This document shows positions 1-10,021 of a stretch of 64,000 nt of DNA, one piece after another. Numbering within the stretch: the first letter of the stretch is position 1; the number at the start of each line of letters is the position of its first letter. The DNA is from Himantopus leucocephalus (lineage: Eukaryota; Chordata; Aves; Charadriiformes; Recurvirostridae). The DNA lies in the NCBI GenBank assembly GCA_003993805.1, contig RSEF01000001.1:92475348-92539347 (forward strand), given 5' to 3'. A program made the position numbers and the translations under genes. The notes under the pieces were generated by a model. The model searched no databases and was not told the DNA's origin. It worked only from the letters and a program-made list of their open reading frames with translations.

Positions 1-421
1 AGCACCTCTCCTATGAGGAAAGGCTGAGAGAGGTGGGGTTGTTGAGCCTGGAGAAGAGAAGGCTGCGGGGACACCTTATTGCGGATTTCCAGTACCTAAA
101 GCAGGCCTACAGGAGAGCTGGGGAGGGACTTTTTACAAAGGTCACGTCGTGATAGGATGAGGGGAAATGGCTTTATACTGGAAGAGGATAGATTTAGATT
201 AAATATTAGGAAGATTTTTTTCACTTTAAGGGTGGTAAGGCACTGGAACAGGTTGCCCAGAGAAGTTGTTGAGGCCCCGTCCCTGGAAGTCCTCAAGGCC
301 AGGCTGGATGGGGCTTTGAGCAACCTGGTCTAGTGGGAGGTGTCCCTGCCCATGGCAGAGGGGTTGGAACTCGATGATCTTCAAGGTCCTTTCCAACCTA
401 AGCCATTCTATGATTCTATGA
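1..421 (+). mobile_element. CR1 LINE, 3' end fragment
   Basis: This is the 3' terminal part of a CR1 non-LTR retrotransposon in sense orientation, cut by the window edge. It carries the hallmark avian CR1 blocks: a GGAGAAGAGAAGGCTGCGG-like stretch near 49-78, the GGAACAGGTTGCCCAGAGAAG block near 245-265, and the TCAAGGTCCTTTCCAACC block near 379-397. It ends in the short ATTCTATG terminal repeat, present twice at about 406-421, which replaces a poly-A tail in CR1. The ORF2 frame is broken here, so no protein is made. The GTGTCCCTGCCCATGGCAGAG stretch near 340-360 recalls the younger C/F-type avian subfamilies, but I cannot fix the subfamily by eye. Identity as CR1 is very likely. Confidence 0.94.
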
Positions 422-1403
422 TCTTGAAGACTGATGAATCCTGCATCTCCCCAGTCACCAGAGAGTGCATGAGACACGTAGTATCATTATCCTACCCAAC
501 ATCTGAAATGCGCCTTTCAGACTGGTACAGGTCAAAATCACTGTTTTGATAGCAATCAGTACATGTTTTTTTAATATATTGCTGCCTGGCTGGCTAAATT
601 CTCTAATGAAACCACAATATCAAGCAGTCTCGCAAAGAAAACAAAAAAGCGAGGAAAAAGTTTCTAATTGTTATAGCTCATTCCTGCAAAATTTATTGGT
701 GTAAATAAACCTTCTTTCCATCTTTAACCTTCTCTTCTAAGATTGATAAGCCAACACTACAAACCTACTGGTTTGAACCCAGATAAATGTTAAGTGTTTT
801 CAAATTCTATGAGAGGGATTTGTACCTACTCGGCAGAATTTTCGGATTTGTGACTAAATGGCTGCCACATCAGCAGCCAAAATTAAGAACCGTAATTTTC
901 ATAGATTTAAGGCAGCTCTGATTTAAGCCTGTGACTGGTATCTGGTCTCTTCTTCCATGTGGTTGTCTCTTTGCCTGTCGATCAAGCCAGGAGTTTTCTG
1001 AGGACAGAGAGAAGCAGCTGCAGATTCAATAGGAGCTCTGAGTAGCTCATCAGCACAGCTGTTCCCTTACATTTGTTTCCAAAGCAAAAAAGTCTTTTGT
1101 GTTTATATTAGGTAAGGAAATGTACTATTTGTGCCTATGAGACTTTTCATTAAAAGTTCTGAAAGGCGAAGAAGGCAAAAAATATGCTTAAGGGATTTGT
1201 ATAGGGGAATTGTATAGAGGAAGAGCTCTGGATAAGGAGCTAATACATTTCAATCACATTTGCTTTAGTAACAGCTTTTGATGGGAACTTAAAGTTAACT
1301 TACTTAGGAATAAAATGCACATTAATATTAGCGAAGATTTCAGTACGGTAGTGCTTGTAAAGTGAATCATGGCCTGGCTGTCAGTCAAACTACCGTGTAT
1401 GGA
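422..1403. other. unique AT-rich non-coding DNA
   Basis: There is no recognisable gene, RNA or repeat here. The sequence is of ordinary complexity with stop codons frequent in all six frames, and it contains short A and T runs only. Confidence 0.7.
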
Positions 1404-1487
1404 TCCCTTCCCTTCCCTCCCCTTCCCTTCTCCCTTCCTTTTCCTCCCCCCCTCCTCCCCCCCCCCCCCCCCCCCCCCNTTCTTTCT
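1404..1487. repeat. polypyrimidine (CCCTT)n / poly-C tract with single-N gap
   Basis: This is a pure pyrimidine stretch of irregular CCCTT/CCTT units that turns into a run of 22 C (1457-1478). It is broken by one N at 1479 and followed by TTCTTTCTC. The N most likely marks a place where reads failed in the homopolymer, so the true length is unknown. On the minus strand it is a G-run able to form a G-quadruplex. The glycine- and glutamate-rich open frame across it is a low-complexity artefact. Confidence 0.9.
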
Positions 1488-2077
1488 CAAGAGGAATAAT
1501 ATAAAGTAACTACATTTGGAGAGATAATATTCATATTTATAATTCAATCTATAAATGCAGGAAAGTCATGGTGTAGCTCTCTTCAGTGCACATGAGAATA
1601 GCATTTGACTTTAAAACAGACAAAACAATGTGTTTTTTTCTCAAAATTATGAGGTATTCTGCCTCTGAAGTTTAGAGAGAGCTGACTGTAGTCCTTCATC
1701 TTTACGAGAAGACCCCAGTTTTAAGAAGAGGGACATTAAAACTCATTTCTGCAGTTGAGAGGTTCATCTGACACTGCAAGAGAGATCATTCTCTGATTTC
1801 TAACTGTGCCAAAAAAGATCACAATTTGTTTGATTTTGTATTGCTTTTACTCACATAAATTCTGCATCGCCTGCCTAAAGTGATTTGTGATTTGTGTTAT
1901 TTTCTAGCAATATTTTGAAGCAGGAAGACTTGTGAACAAAAGCTATATGCTAGGGAGGATAAAGTGATTTCATATTAAAATACCTGAAAAATCACTGGTC
2001 TAGAAAAAAAAATAATAAATACATACACAGATCAGTAGGGTCTTTTTGTACACTTAGATGCAGTGCTTCATAAAAGG
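1488..2077. other. unique AT-rich non-coding DNA
   Basis: Nothing recognisable was seen. The AT content is high, with short poly-A stretches near 2005-2020. Confidence 0.65.
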
Positions 2078-2143
2078 ACTGACCCAAACCCATTGAAATC
2101 AATGAAAGTTTCTGTTGACTTCCAAAGGTTTTGGACCAAACCC
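2078..2143. repeat. palindromic ancient amniote MITE-like element
   Basis: Two arms face each other: CCCATTGAAATCAATG (about 2089-2104) and a degenerate TTGACTTCCAAAGG (about 2115-2128). They are flanked by ACCCAAACC and GGACCAAACCC outer arms. I recognise this CATTGAAGTCAATGG-centred palindrome as a dispersed, very old repeat common in turtle, crocodile and bird DNA, and I do not know its formal family name. No coding capacity. Other copies occur at 7876, 9598, 33575 and 49933 in this window. Confidence 0.5.
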
Positions 2144-5100
2144 AGTGTACACATTTATGGCTTCAAAGTAGGAGACCCATTTAAAAAAATGCAGTTCTTG
2201 GTGTCTAACGCTACAGTCTTTTGTGTTTTCATTATAACAATTACAACAGAAGATCTTTGTGCCAGATGTTGGGTCACTCACGAGAAACATCTGTTACCAG
2301 CACGCAAAACCTGGCTGGATCAGGGCCATTAGGAAAAATAAACAAAAATACATTCTTTGTTTTCTTTGCAAGGATTATTGTAATTCTCCCAAGAACATGA
2401 TCTTTCCTCACAAGAGGAAGATTTTGTGAGCAATATACACTAAAACCTGAAGACACGAGATCAGTGCCAGCAAGAGCTTTCCTGGAAACTTCTAGACTCG
2501 TTTGGATCTGGCCTGAATCAAAGCAGAGAACCAGCTTCTCTCTTCTCTGACATAATAAATTTCTCTTTTCCCTGCTGTCTGAGGGTAAGAATCTAGCTTC
2601 AGTAGAAGTTGTGCATAAGATAAGGGCATACACAAGTCCTTTTTTTTTTTATCTCTGCCTTGGTAAGCCATTGGGACTGGGCTCCATTTCAAGCTGTTTA
2701 GATTGCTAAATGTTTAGCAAGAAGTTAAGTCAAGCCTTGACCATGTGTCAAGTCCATTTTCAAAGGCCAGTAGCCAAAGTTCACACAAGGTAGTCATGTA
2801 CCCCAGAGACAGATGGGAATCAGTCCCAGTGGATTTGCTCTCGGCACAACGTATTTGTACTGGTTTGTGCTAGCGGGAGAGATGTGGCCTGAGACACAGA
2901 CTGGAGGTCTTCTCTCTGGGAAGGGTCATGTGCTGAGCTGAAAACTTGGGGCCATGCCCAGCCATTCTTAGTAGCTGAGCTCACATCTGCAGAAGATCTC
3001 TGAGAGGAACTCCCAAAAGTATCCAGACCAACCGAGGGAGAAAGGCTGGTTTCCCTGCAAAGGAGCATAGCTATTGTGCTACTAAAATATCTTTAAAGTG
3101 ATGAGGGAAGGTGGAAAGTTCAAATATAATGGTGATTGCACAGAGACTGTGATTTCAGCAACAAGACCAGTGACTAAAGTAAAATGCGCTGGGGTCAGTG
3201 GTGACGGTGGAACATGGCCAAGGGCTCCAGTAGGGTAAGGATTAGGCCTATTAGAAGAAAAGGATGGAAGGAAAGGCCTCATCAGGAATTTCCATATAAA
3301 ATGTTGGGGAGACAGAGGAGTTTGGTTAAAGCAAAAATTTCTCAAAATAAATAGTTTTTTTGCATTAATATATCAGTTTTTTCATTGGAAAGTGTGGATT
3401 TGCAGCTCAACAGTCATTTTCATATCAAAGGTGAAATTTCTAATTATACAACCAAAGAAATGTTAAAACCTCAGGAGAATCAATAGTTTAATGACAACAC
3501 CTTATTTTTTATGCTTATTTTTCCCAACCTGTATTTGGTCATGATATTTTTCTCGGCTATGCCCCCAACCTCTCTTCCTGCTTTTAATAAAGACCTTGGG
3601 CTTGTTCTGGCACAAAGAAAGGAAAACTGGTCTCATGTGTACGAGTATTATATATATATATGTATTATAGTCTTGGTGTTGGTCCTGTACACACAGGTAA
3701 GAGACAGATCGAAGTACAATTGCTGTTAAGAACTGCAAGAGAGAAGAAGTTTAGGGAAATATTAGCCCATTCCTCTCCATATGTGCATTTGCCTGTGGAG
3801 CACAGAGCACACACCGCCCATGTGGGAGGCTGCAGATGTCAGGCCAATATTTTTTGTGACCCGTCTCAATATTATTCTCCACAAAGACCTCCGGGGTGAT
3901 ACTGTGAATCCCCTTAGCGAATTTTGCTTTTGCTGGCTGACGTTGGCTCAGTACAACTTTCCTGCTTGGAAGGTCCTGGTCATATAAGGGAAGGAAATGC
4001 GGACGGTCACAAACCTCATCCTCCTGGAATGAAACAAAAACATGCCTCTCTGGGAACACCTGTTACTGGTTTAAATGTCTGTTTACACTTACCCTTAAAA
4101 CATGCTGAAACTCAAAGAAGGGTGGAGCTTGGAAAGGAAAAGACAGCTGAGAAAGATCTGTCCTGCACAGGGTAAGGATTTTTAATTTGCAAAAAAACAG
4201 AGCTCAGACAACACTGTCTAGTGGTGTCTTGATGGGGTAACAGGAAGCCGGGCCATAGAATATAACTTTTGTCTAATGTCAAGCCAAATGCCCAACAGGT
4301 GTAAATTCCTATAAATCGCTGGAGCTTTCCTTCTTCATGTCATGTTGCTCTGGGTTGTGGGGCATACAGACAAGCCTCTGTTTGGGCTTTCTACAGGAGG
4401 TTAGAGATTTTTTGTATGACCTGCCTCCTGTTTTCCACATCTTGCCATTGCAGTTTCAGACAAAATTGACTGGTCTGAATTGCCTTCTTTAACGTCTCTT
4501 AGACACTCATTACCTCCTGCATACTCATACTCATGCCACACACTGTCCTCTGTTTCTCTCATTCCTCCCATTCATAATCAAGCACATGAGATACATTTCC
4601 TAAAAGAGAAACTGATCTTATGTCAGCTGGTCAATGTGATGGCTTGACAGCTGCATGATCAAACATGTCCCTTGCTTCCTGGACTCACCCTGACAATTCT
4701 GTATAACCTCCTTGGAAGCAGAGGCAGGTGTGTTGACCATAGCCAGCATGTGTGCCCTGACTGAGTACAAGCTGTGAGGAGTTAGCCATTCTGATTTGGA
4801 AGTGGAATTATTGTTTACACTTTCAAAATGGTATCTTTACTGTTTTAATTATGTGAGTTTGCAGGGACATGCGCAAGACCCTCTGCCACTGGAGTGTGCT
4901 GTTTTGAAAGGATCACCTATGACTGATGATGGAAATATTTAGTTTCTCAATCTCCGCTCAGCTCTGCTAACCTATTTCTTTATTTTTTCCTGAGCATTAA
5001 CTGTTCTGCCTTGAACATATTTTAAGAATTAAGAATTGAAAAAAGCCTGCTGGCTTTTCTCTACCATATGAAAGTTTCTTGGAATCTCTTGACAGCCTGG

Positions 5101-5865
5101 GTTTATCTATTTCTAATAGAGAATAGCTGATTGAGCAGAAATTATAATTTTTTTGTCCTTATCTATAGGGTACATTTTTTCCCTGTAACATCCCAGAGTT
5201 TAGGTAATGAAGGTAGTTTTTTGTGCACACTGTATGAAATGGATAGAAGTTAATTCTTACAGGACTTTGGACCTGTCTTTAAAAAGGAAAGGAGCACAAT
5301 GTGTCTGCTATCCAACATGGCTAAAGGTAATACAGAGAGCAAAACTTAAAGACGGAACAGTTCACCATGATCGTTTCCAGGGGAAAATGAATCTCAGAGT
5401 TTTACATCTTGCAAAACATCTATATGGCTTTGAACAGCCCAAACAACGGTTTAGAGTTTACTGATGCCCTAGATTTGAAAGGTGGGGACAGAAAGCAGAG
5501 GTGAAAAAAGAGCATAATTCATAGTGTTGACAGCCTAAGTCAGATTTGCATTGATATTTCCTTTAACTTCCCACCCGTATAATATAGGAAACCTGGTGTA
5601 CTACAGGACACTGCTGCTTTTCAGATATTAGGACTGAAAAATCTGATTGCTCTACTGACAAGCTCGAGGGTAAATCTTTACCCAGATCATATAACACGTC
5701 ATGCTTGGTTGTAGCTGCAATCAGCTGACTGCACAGCGTGTCTGGGTTTTCTGCATCTGACAGCTGAGAAACAAATACTGTATGAATCTGTGGTCTACGC
5801 AGCACACATGCAGCTGGCTAACATGATACTGTAGGGTGGGGCTTCAATAGAAGGTCAAACTTTAG
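2144..5865. other. unique non-coding DNA
   Basis: No gene or RNA was recognised in about 3.7 kb. A short (TA)n tract lies at 3649-3662. Overlapping open frames of up to about 100 codons near 3750-4175 occur on both strands at once, have no recognisable domain, and look like chance. GGATCAGGGCC near 2318 and GGATCTGGCC near 2504 resemble outer arms of the palindromic element at 2078, but are too short to call. Confidence 0.6.
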
Positions 5866-6389
5866 TTTTCCTTACCCAACAACAATACTTATCCCAGCAC
5901 CAGAAAAATTGTTTCTGTTCAGCTTTCACTTATTGCTGTGATTTCAGGGCATTCATAACTACAGGCACATTGCTATGGCACACAGAGCACCGGTCAAAAA
6001 ACAGGACAAAACTCCATAATCACAGCTTTTCATTATGCTTGCCTAGCTTCTTACAGACCTCATGAAAATACCAGAGGAAATATTAAAGAAATTAAGAGAA
6101 AGGCTGACCCTGAATTTCATTGTATTNATTTTCCTTACCTAACAACAATACTTATCCCGGCACGAGAAAAGTTGTTTCTGTTCAGGTTTCACTTATTGCT
6201 GTGATTTCAGGGCATTCATAACTACAGGCACATTGCTATGGCACACAGAGCACCGGTCAAAAAAGAGGACAAAACTCCATAATCACAGCTTTTCGTTATG
6301 CTTGCCTAGCTTCTTACAGACCTCATGAAAATATTAGAGGAAATCTTAAAGAAATTAAGAGAAAGGCTGACCCTGAATTTCATTGTATT
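5866..6389. repeat. 261-bp direct duplication around a single N (probable unmerged contig ends)
   Basis: Copy 1 (5866-6126) and copy 2 (6129-6389) align end to end without indels at an offset of 263, with 10 substitutions by eye (about 3.8%). They are separated only by N at 6127 and one base. Copy 1 ends exactly at the N. The same geometry recurs at five other single Ns in this window, so this is most likely one genomic segment entered twice when overlapping contig ends, or two diverged alleles, were not merged. A genuine tandem duplication that interrupted assembly is the alternative. The segment is non-coding. Confidence 0.88.
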
Positions 6390-6649
6390 CAATGCAGCAG
6401 TAGATAATGTCCAAAACCCAAGGTNTAATACAATAATGGAATGGTAGAAAGTAGAGATTTTATCAAGTCAATCTGCAAGTGAATGAATAAGTGCTTTCCT
6501 GAGAAGCAGTCGGTGCCTCAGCACTTTTGGAGGCTTTTCAAACAGGAGCATTTCAAAATCAGACAGAAAAAGTAGTTTAGTTAATGGTGGAGATCTATTT
6601 TAGACAAAACAAAAGTTTACTAAAAGCTGCAGAAGATTTTGTTTCAGCA
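6390..6649. other. unique non-coding DNA with an isolated N at 6425
   Basis: Nothing recognisable. The single N at 6425 is the only one in this cluster with no duplicated sequence on its two sides. Confidence 0.6.
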
Positions 6650-6709
6650 TAAGCAAGATACTAGGTTTAAATAACAGCCNGTAAGCAAGATACTAGGTTT
6701 AAATAACAG
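6650..6709. repeat. 28-bp exact duplication around single N
   Basis: A 28-bp segment at 6650-6677 is repeated without change at 6682-6709, with the N at 6680. The layout matches the other contig-end duplications, so it is probably an assembly overlap that was not collapsed. Confidence 0.85.
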
Positions 6710-7427
6710 TTGTAAAAATCACATAATAATACAGAAAACAAGATAGTACTGGTGGAAATGTGTAGATGCAGTTTGGAAAATAGATGTTATTCATGTATAA
6801 ACGTGTTCAATAATTATTGAAATGAAACGTGAAAATATGAAATGCCAAGTCCTTGAGGTAAGAGCTTGTCCCGTAGAAATGGTGATAACAAATATTGATG
6901 TCATATATATTACTTTTCCTTTTGATATTCCTCTTCTTGCTAAAAGGGACAGTGAAGCCACCACTGCAGCACTTTGACTGTTTAGCTCCAGATGCAACCC
7001 AAATGTTGAAGTTCATTATACAGGTTTTCACACTGTGAAATCATGATTTTCACCTAAGAAATGAAGATGGACATATTGTAGAACAGATTTATACAGTTGA
7101 CCACACCATGTTGTTACCTGAAATGTGTATATATCCTCTCCTCCCAGACATGTCTCTTCTGAAATCCCCAAGTTCAAGCCGTGGATGATTTTGAGCATCT
7201 CGTTAAACAGGTAGTGAAAAGTTGAAAGAGAGAGACTTAGATGCATAAAGTTGTGTCTCGTGAGTATAATTATATAGGCACATTTCTATGGCACACAGTG
7301 AACAGTGAGCAATATTAGGCAATGAATTGTTTAAATTCCCCTTTTAAACCCTGGACAGTTGAAATCTGGTTTAATTGCATGATGAGATCTGTGAGCTAAG
7401 TTCTTAAATATAGGCCTTCTTTTGCCA
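6710..7427. other. unique AT-rich non-coding DNA
   Basis: No gene, RNA or repeat is recognisable. Short open frames of 68-74 codons on the minus strand overlap each other in different frames and have no protein-like signature. Confidence 0.6.
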
Positions 7428-7748
7428 CCAACGTGCCCTAGTGAACAAACAAATGACTCCTCAAGACTCCTCCAGCTCAATCAAGTTTAATGTTGGGAAG
7501 TAGACAATATGTTGCACTTCTTCTTTCAACTGAAAAACTACATGTCTCATTGCAAGGCTGCTGTGTCATGTTTTTATGATATATAGCNCCAACGTGCCCT
7601 AGTGAACAAACAAATGACTCCTCAAGACTCCTCCAGCTCAATCAAGTTTAATGTTGGGAAATAGACAATATGTTGCACTTCTTCTTTCAACTGAAAAACT
7701 ACACGTCTCATTGCAAGGCTGCTGTGTCATGTTTTTATGATATATAGC
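7428..7748. repeat. 160-bp direct duplication around single N
   Basis: Copy 1 (7428-7587) and copy 2 (7589-7748) are collinear at offset 161 with two substitutions and no indels seen, separated only by N at 7588. Probable unmerged contig ends, so the genome likely holds one copy. Confidence 0.88.
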
Positions 7749-7749
7749 C

Positions 7750-7893
7750 ATAGTCTGAGATGTGTTAGCATGAAGCACACACCTGTTCCCTTTGGCCTGA
7801 CCCAATACTCACTGAACTTNCTATAGTCTGAGATGTTGTTAGCATGAAGCACACACCTGTTCCCTTTGGCCTGACCCAATACTCACTGAAGTT
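7750..7893. repeat. 70-bp direct duplication around single N
   Basis: Copy 1 (7750-7819) and copy 2 (7823-7893) differ by one substitution and one T insertion, with N at 7820. Copy 1 begins two bases after the previous duplication ends, so the preceding contig seems to have been very short. Probable assembly overlap. Confidence 0.87.
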
Positions 7894-7921
7894 AGGAGAA
7901 AATCTCCCACTGATTTCAAAT
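7876..7921. repeat. palindromic ancient amniote MITE-like remnant
   Basis: CACTGAAGTTAGGAGAAAAT followed by CTCCCACTGATTTCAAAT has the head-to-head arrangement of the CATTGAAGTCAATGG-type palindrome seen at 2078 and 49933. It is degenerate. The left part lies in copy 2 of the duplication ending at 7893. Assigned by resemblance only. Confidence 0.35.
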
Positions 7922-7976
7922 CATTATGGGTACACATACAGTTTTTAGCATTTTGAATGGCTACATTTAATTATTG

Positions 7977-8242
7977 CATATTAATTATTGCTGTTGTTGT
8001 CAGCGCATGTTAATGCCAAGAAAGAAACCAATCCATAGAACTTCTCAATGGTCAGTCATTAAGCACCATGAATGTTTTTAGCATGACTAGCTAAGAGACA
8101 CATACCCANACATATTAATTATTGCTGTTTTTGTCAGCGCGTGTTAATGCCAAGAAAGAAACCGATCCATAGAACTTCTCAATGGTCAGTCATTAAGTAC
8201 CATGAATGTTTTTAGCATGACTAGCTAAGAGACACATACCCA
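7977..8242. repeat. 132-bp direct duplication around single N
   Basis: Copy 1 (7977-8108) and copy 2 (8111-8242) are collinear at offset 134 with four substitutions and no indels seen. N at 8109 separates them. Same interpretation as the neighbouring duplications: overlapping contig ends or alleles placed in tandem. Confidence 0.88.
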
Positions 8243-9597
8243 CATTGCTGACTAAGTTGCATATTTGGGCAATGCTGATCAGAAAATTATTTTATTTAAA
8301 ATTATAACAGGTTTACTAGCAGCAAAAAGGTTGAAAGAGGCTTTACATTAATTGAGGTATTAAATATTGTGGAGGTGATGACTCATTACACCCTTTCTGG
8401 CACAAAATGTGTATCAGAAAAACATATGCTCGTGTTTTGAAAGTCTTGCAAAAGCCTTGCTGGAATGTCAGGCCTCTTTTGATGAGATCATTTTCTGCAT
8501 GCTAAGTACATAGAAGTGCTAAGTGCAAGTGAAAGGAGCAGATATGAGTCCTATAGTACATTTAGCCAGGGCACAGATGGCAAAAGCAACTATTTAGTGT
8601 AGTCTGTTTAAACTTTGGTTTCAATCTCAAGAAGTTCAGAAACAGCACTATAAAAGACCGTGAAAGAAACCCATATGGAATTCTGGGCTGCTGAAGAGCG
8701 CAGATAAACGTGTTGGCCTACAAAAACCTGATTACCCTTTAATTCTGTACGACAGCAGTACCTAAAAATGGTGTTCAAAGTCAAGAACCGCATTCGGGTT
8801 TATGGCAGCTATGGGACCCCTTTTGGTTTGAGACTATGAAAAAGGATGGAGACCCAGCCAGAAAGGGTGTTATTAGCAGAGGGTTTTTTAACATTTGTAA
8901 AAGCATACAGAGAAAAGCATAGAGAAAAGCTAATATCAACAGAGAAAAATGTTTTTTTAACTATCTGTGTTAACCTATTCGTATAAATGTTGATGAACAA
9001 ATACAGAAAAATCTCCACCCACCAAAATAATTTCTGGTGTCCCCAAATGGCTTCCCATGTACGGAAGACTCATTATAATAAGAGCTGTGTTCTGCACAAT
9101 CTAACAACTCCTAATTGGCATATGTAAGCATAAACAGAGATTTATTATATGAGTTCAGAGGCTGGTTCCATTGTGTCTCATTGTCTCTAGCTTTGGTGAT
9201 CTTGATTGTCTGTTACACATTATAACAACTGTGATTAAGAGACTGGAATTATCTACTAAGCATTGCTCAAAGCATGACAGGATAAAAATGGAAAGACGTG
9301 TTTCAGATCAATGCTGATGAGTAGTTTATTAAAGTATGAACAACTGACTGCTAATAAGAACACAGCCATGGTTTCCTTATGAATATGAACCAGTTAAATG
9401 AGTAACTCTTCTGTAAGTTTATACTTGGCAAAGCGCGTTCATTAGTCTGCAAGCAACTTCTTTTCTGCATTCAATGTAGGTCTGATGAGTTAATAAAATG
9501 GGGGAAAATAAAAATACCACAGAGTGGTTCAAGCAGTGGAAGCTAAATTATACTCTTGTATGTTTTGAGACCAAACTTTTTACTCGGTTGCTTGCAC
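8243..9597. other. unique AT-rich non-coding DNA
   Basis: No gene or RNA was recognised. Two short minus-strand open frames (about 8608-8793 and 8809-9018) carry no protein-like pattern. Confidence 0.6.
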
Positions 9598-9690
9598 TTC
9601 ATTCCCATTGACGTCAACAGGCTCAGCTAAAACACGTATTAAAGCAAAACTTAACACTGGAAGTTGTATTATGATATGCTGAATTGATGT
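9598..9690 (+). repeat. palindromic ancient amniote repeat, half element
   Basis: Contains CCCATTGACGTCAACAGG followed by ACACGTATTAAAGCAAAAC and TATGCTGAATTGATG. These correspond in order to the centre, the CACGTGCTTAAAGTTAAGCAC-like arm and the TTTGCTGAATCGGG-like outer end of a dispersed amniote palindromic repeat as I remember it. Only one arm is convincing. No coding capacity. Assignment is from memory and needs a repeat library. Confidence 0.42.
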
Positions 9691-10000
9691 TTCAGAGCTA
9701 CTGATAAAATGCTACAAAACTAGGTATTAAAATACTTGAATTCAAATAATAAGACAGGTCAGAAGCTGCAAATATGTATTATTGTCACAGTGAAATATTA
9801 TAGTTAACTTTAACTTGTCAGCAAAATCTGTTGCTCTTCATAAGAAGCATTTTAAATCTTATGTCTTTGAGACACTGCCATATTTCATCTTTTACCAAAC
9901 CCACTGCAAAATCTTAATCCCACTGAAGTCTCTAGGAGATCTTGCAGTAAGTTAAGTGAAGCTGAGAATTTACTCAAGAATTACTGAGCTCACGGGGGTA
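9691..10000. other. unique non-coding DNA
   Basis: No gene seen. A CCCACTGAAGTC motif near 9920 may be another scrap of the palindromic repeat but is too short to call. Confidence 0.55.
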
Positions 10001-10021
10001 TGTGTGTGTGTGTGTGTGTGT
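10001..10021. repeat. (TG)n microsatellite
   Basis: About ten uninterrupted TG units. A perfect dinucleotide tract of this length is likely to vary in length between individuals. Confidence 0.97.

Noticed and set aside
1254..1547. 97-codon minus-strand frame with a poly-glycine run
   Set aside because: It is the translation of the C-run with an N inside, a low-complexity artefact.
3751..4175. Overlapping frames of 83-102 codons as genes
   Set aside because: They occupy the same DNA on both strands, with no domain and no consistent splice structure.
5866..8242. Repeat array or CRISPR-like locus
   Set aside because: The repeats are five unrelated pairs, each joined at or within three bases of an N. 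There is no common repeat unit or spacer, and the genome is a vertebrate's.
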